Source: Xiphophorus maculatus
Taxonomy: Eukaryota > Chordata > Actinopteri > Cyprinodontiformes > Poeciliidae
DNA: 64,000 nucleotides
Direction: 5' to 3'
Assembly (NCBI RefSeq): GCF_002775205.1
Contig: NC_036447.1
Span: 28,394,245-28,458,244, forward strand
Shown: positions 61,124 through 64,000 of the stretch, one piece after another
How positions within the stretch are numbered: position 1 is the stretch's first letter
Layout: each line of letters opens with the position of its first letter
Made by a program: the position numbers and the translations under genes
Notes under the pieces: generated by a model
Told to the model about the DNA's origin: nothing
Databases searched by the model: none
What the model saw: the letters and a program-made list of their open reading frames with translations, nothing else

Positions 61124-62307
61124 CTGTCTGATCGTCTTTACATTCATGGTTCAGTTTGTTCACTTGATATTTTTCCTGAACAGTCTACAAACATGACATG
61201 AGTTTTAAATCACATGACGAGAAACACCAGAAGTAATTTATTTATTCAGTTTTTTTGGCTTTATTTTACATCAGAAATGAACATAGAGCATCTAAACTCT
61301 GCAGCTCTGGAGTTGCTATTCCAGATATAGTTGTAGTGAACTTTAAACTCCAAGACCAAAGAGCTGTACACAACCATAATGAAACAGCAGTCACATTATT
61401 CAACAATTAACAAAGAATGAAATAAAACATCTTAAAAATAAATAATAGCATGACTTTTTAATAAAGGAAATAAAAAGTTCAATACTTAAAAACAATTTAA
61501 AAGTCAAAATCAGGAATGAAATAGAAGTTTCAAGAAAATATGTAAAACCAGATATAACTAATTAATGGTAGCTTCTCGTTGCCACATTTTTCACATAAAA
61601 ATGATAGAAAATTTTCCTCTATTGCAGTAAAGCAACGTGTCAATGTTAATTTTAATTTTCTTTCACTGTTGAAATTAAATTTAAATTACGTTTATTACGT
61701 AAAACTTGTAAGAAATCACAACTTGTTTTATAAAAGTTTAAATATGACAGACGTTCTCTGTCAAGTTTATAGTAACATCTGGAAAAAGTAAAAAGATGTT
61801 AGTACTGACAAAATATATCATTAAATACTATTTTGATAGGTTTTTCATCGATATTACATCAGATTGAACAGAAAAAAAGGTTTGCATTGCAGAGAATAAT
61901 CCTGCCTCCATGTTAAGTTCTTGATGTATGAGGTTGAAGAACAGTCAGTGGGTTGAAATCATGAATTAATTCATTAATACCAAAATACAGCAGGCCCACT
62001 TCTCTTGCTACTGTTAGGAGAATCATTGAATTTGGTATGTTTTTACCCATTGGTTTCAGCCATGTTTTATCATGTTTAATTACTCCCACAAATGTGACAC
62101 ATTTGTATCACCTTTATGGGATGTGCCCAGGGTTTTGCAACACTCAGGGCTGCTGGCCGTTATTGGAGACGTGGCATTCTGTGTGTGGAGCCACGGGACA
62201 ATGCAATGGTTTGAAAGAACGGTCCGCCATATTTTAGCTTAGGATCCACATGCACCACACTTAATGATTTTGGCGGGGTGGTGTCTGTGCCACCCCATCA
62301 GGGGGGC

Positions 62308-62626
62308 TGTTAGGAATAAATTATTCTGTTTTCCTCTCTCTTTTAGCTGCTTGCATGCTCATTTTTACACAAACACACACGCATTCCACCCCCCGCCCCC
62401 TATCCACCACCCTCCCCACACACGTGCATATATACACATGTAAGGATAAAGGAAATGACATATTAGGGAACACCATCTTTAGGGCACAGCTTTGATAAAA
62501 ACCTACAGAAGGAATCAGAAACTGTTGTCCCACAAACAAACATGGCAACGGTCCAATGCTGCATTTTGGTCTTAATATAGTTGATTATTTAAACTTGTTG
62601 ACTCTTCTATAAACTCATACATTACA
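62308..62626 (+). mobile_element. Solo-LTR-like fossil (319 bp), J unit
   Basis: Duplicate of 48132-48450, same length. Confidence 0.5.
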
Positions 62627-64000
62627 AACCAAACTAGGGAGAAAAGCTAATCTTGAACAATATCATTTAAATATTCATCCCATGTTAGTAGACCAAATTT
62701 TATTACATTAAAACTTAAAGGTGGAATTGATCTGTTGCTCACCTTAGGGGTGACTCCAAGTCAAGCAAATATTGTAGCATGAGTTCTGCTTTATTTTCTC
62801 CTCATTCTGGTTCCTCTCTAAGGTGTTGTTCTGCCTTAATCAGTTTTTTTCATGTGTGACTGTCACCAGTATTAAATGTTATGGTTATGTCAGTATACAG
62901 CTGTGTGCATGTGAGCAGATAAAGCAGAAAAGACAAAGAGTCCTTTTGTCCATAACAGTGTGTTCCTTATGAATTTCTTGTAACATTTTTGGTCTATAAA
63001 GTTACAAGATTCATAGTTTCTTCTAAGAAGGACATTTTAGTTCCATTAATCATTTTATTTTTCAAAACGTAGAAGCAGGATGTTTTTTCTATTTTTTCAT
63101 GTTCTTCTTTAACTTGATCTTTGTTAGTATATTAGCTCCACTTTACACCAAACTAACATTTAGCCACATAAAACATGTTTATGTTTTCAGTAGCAGATGA
63201 ATATGTAATCACATCTCTAGTTAGTCAAATCACAGACTGTTACTGGCTGGTTCGTGTTGTTACTCCACCCCACTGCTTCTCTCCCTTCTTCCTGGTTTCC
63301 TCATGGTCTCTTCATGTCTCTGGTTTGGGTTTATTTTTGTTCCGTGGACTTTGTCTTTTTATAAGTTTGATTTTTTAAATTAAATCTACAACAGAACTTT
63401 AATTTTTCCTGCCTGCTGCATTTGGGTCCACACTTCTACCACAATGGAAGTCCAATGGTAATGCAATGGACTTTAAAGTCACTCTGTCCATTGTGGTCAG
63501 TTTGGAATGAATATATGTAATGAAAACATCTACATATAAATTAAATAGTCTTTTAAAAACCTCAATAAAGCTTAATTTGTTACAAAATAAAATGGCAACA
63601 ATCACTTATTTCCTTAAATCTTCAAGTAAAGAACTGAAATTTCAGAATGTTTTTACAGCCAAAATATTTGCTGGAAATGGAGCATATTGTAGATCTATAG
63701 TCAGAGTAATGACATCAATAAATACCTGTCAAAATATTGCCACTGATGCATGACGTCCACTTTAGTGGACAGGTGACCAGCTGTAATTTCTGTAAATACA
63801 AAGTTGTTATTTGGGAACTACATCAATAGTCTTAGTCTTTCGGAGTTGCTTTATGTCACAATATATATTTTTTAGCTGCAAGAGTTTTCTACAGTAGAAG
63901 GAGGGACTGAATATTCCTGATATGGTTGACATGCTTTTTCATCTGTCTGCCATATTGGATTTAACTAAATTTTCTTGCACTTGTGTGATGGCTGCAGGTA

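Larger units (their letters stand above)
8655..64000 (+). repeat. Tandem array of serine protease units
   Basis: Ten head-to-tail units, each with spacer, promoter and six-exon protease gene. Start-to-start distances are 6927, 5726, 7629, 4763, 4270, 4323, 5538, 4318 and 4329 bp. Short units (about 4.3 kb) lack most of a roughly 3-kb spacer segment found in long units. The window ends inside spacer DNA equivalent to that just upstream of copy H, so the array continues. Confidence 0.92.
60483..64000. other. Long spacer after copy J, to window end
   Basis: Nearly identical to 46305-49824: full LTR (60681-61123), 319-bp LTR-like fossil (62308-62626), palindrome at 63755-63770. The window ends at a point equivalent to 49824, which is 423 bp before the ATG of H. 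Confidence 0.7.

Overview
The window is vertebrate nuclear DNA, almost certainly from a ray-finned (teleost) fish. It has spliced genes with GT-AG introns, tRNA-derived SINEs, hAT-type MITEs, Ty3/Gypsy-like fossils and an AT-rich background. No species can be named from sequence alone; the S1 proteases look percomorph-like, but that is an impression.

Layout. (1) 1-8650 is single-copy-looking DNA. It carries the 3' part of an ICAM/VCAM-like immunoglobulin cell-adhesion gene (three Ig exons, then a transmembrane/cytoplasmic exon, 2295-5211) with a probable long 3' UTR, one SINE, one LINE-tail-like repeat and one hAT MITE with a perfect 8-bp target duplication. (2) From about 8655 to the end (and evidently beyond) lies a tandem array of ten chymotrypsin-fold (S1A) trypsin-like serine protease genes, here called A-J, all on the + strand. 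Start codons are at 11071, 17998, 23724, 31353, 36116, 40386, 44709, 50247, 54565 and 58894. Every copy has six coding exons with the same splice phases (1-2-2-1-0), a signal peptide, a short propeptide ending in Lys-Arg, and an intact His57/Asp102/Ser195 triad with Asp189. Nine are open; J has an in-frame stop just after the activation site.

Gene architecture and evolution. A-C end in GLK; D-J have a shifted stop and end in NKP(K/R)IS. Only A keeps Cys191 and Cys220; B-J have lost both. Differences between copies pile up in the 37-, 99-, 170- and 215-220 loops that shape substrate choice, while the rest is nearly constant. Each core promoter has a TTTAAAAG TATA-like box (altered in B) and, just upstream, 1-5 copies of a 27-bp unit each carrying an inverted CCAAT box. 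The spacers are stacked old insertions (SINEs, LINE pieces, LTR fossils) whose presence or absence in paralogous positions lets one read the order of duplications. G and J combine E/F-type upstream DNA with H-type gene bodies, I is D-like in front and E/F-like behind, and 40.4-49.8 kb recurs at about 54.6-64.0 kb with a 14.18-kb shift.

The genes do not form an operon. They look like a lineage-expanded set of secreted proteases with diversifying specificity and dosage-variable promoters. Their physiological role (digestive, mucosal or immune) cannot be told from the sequence.
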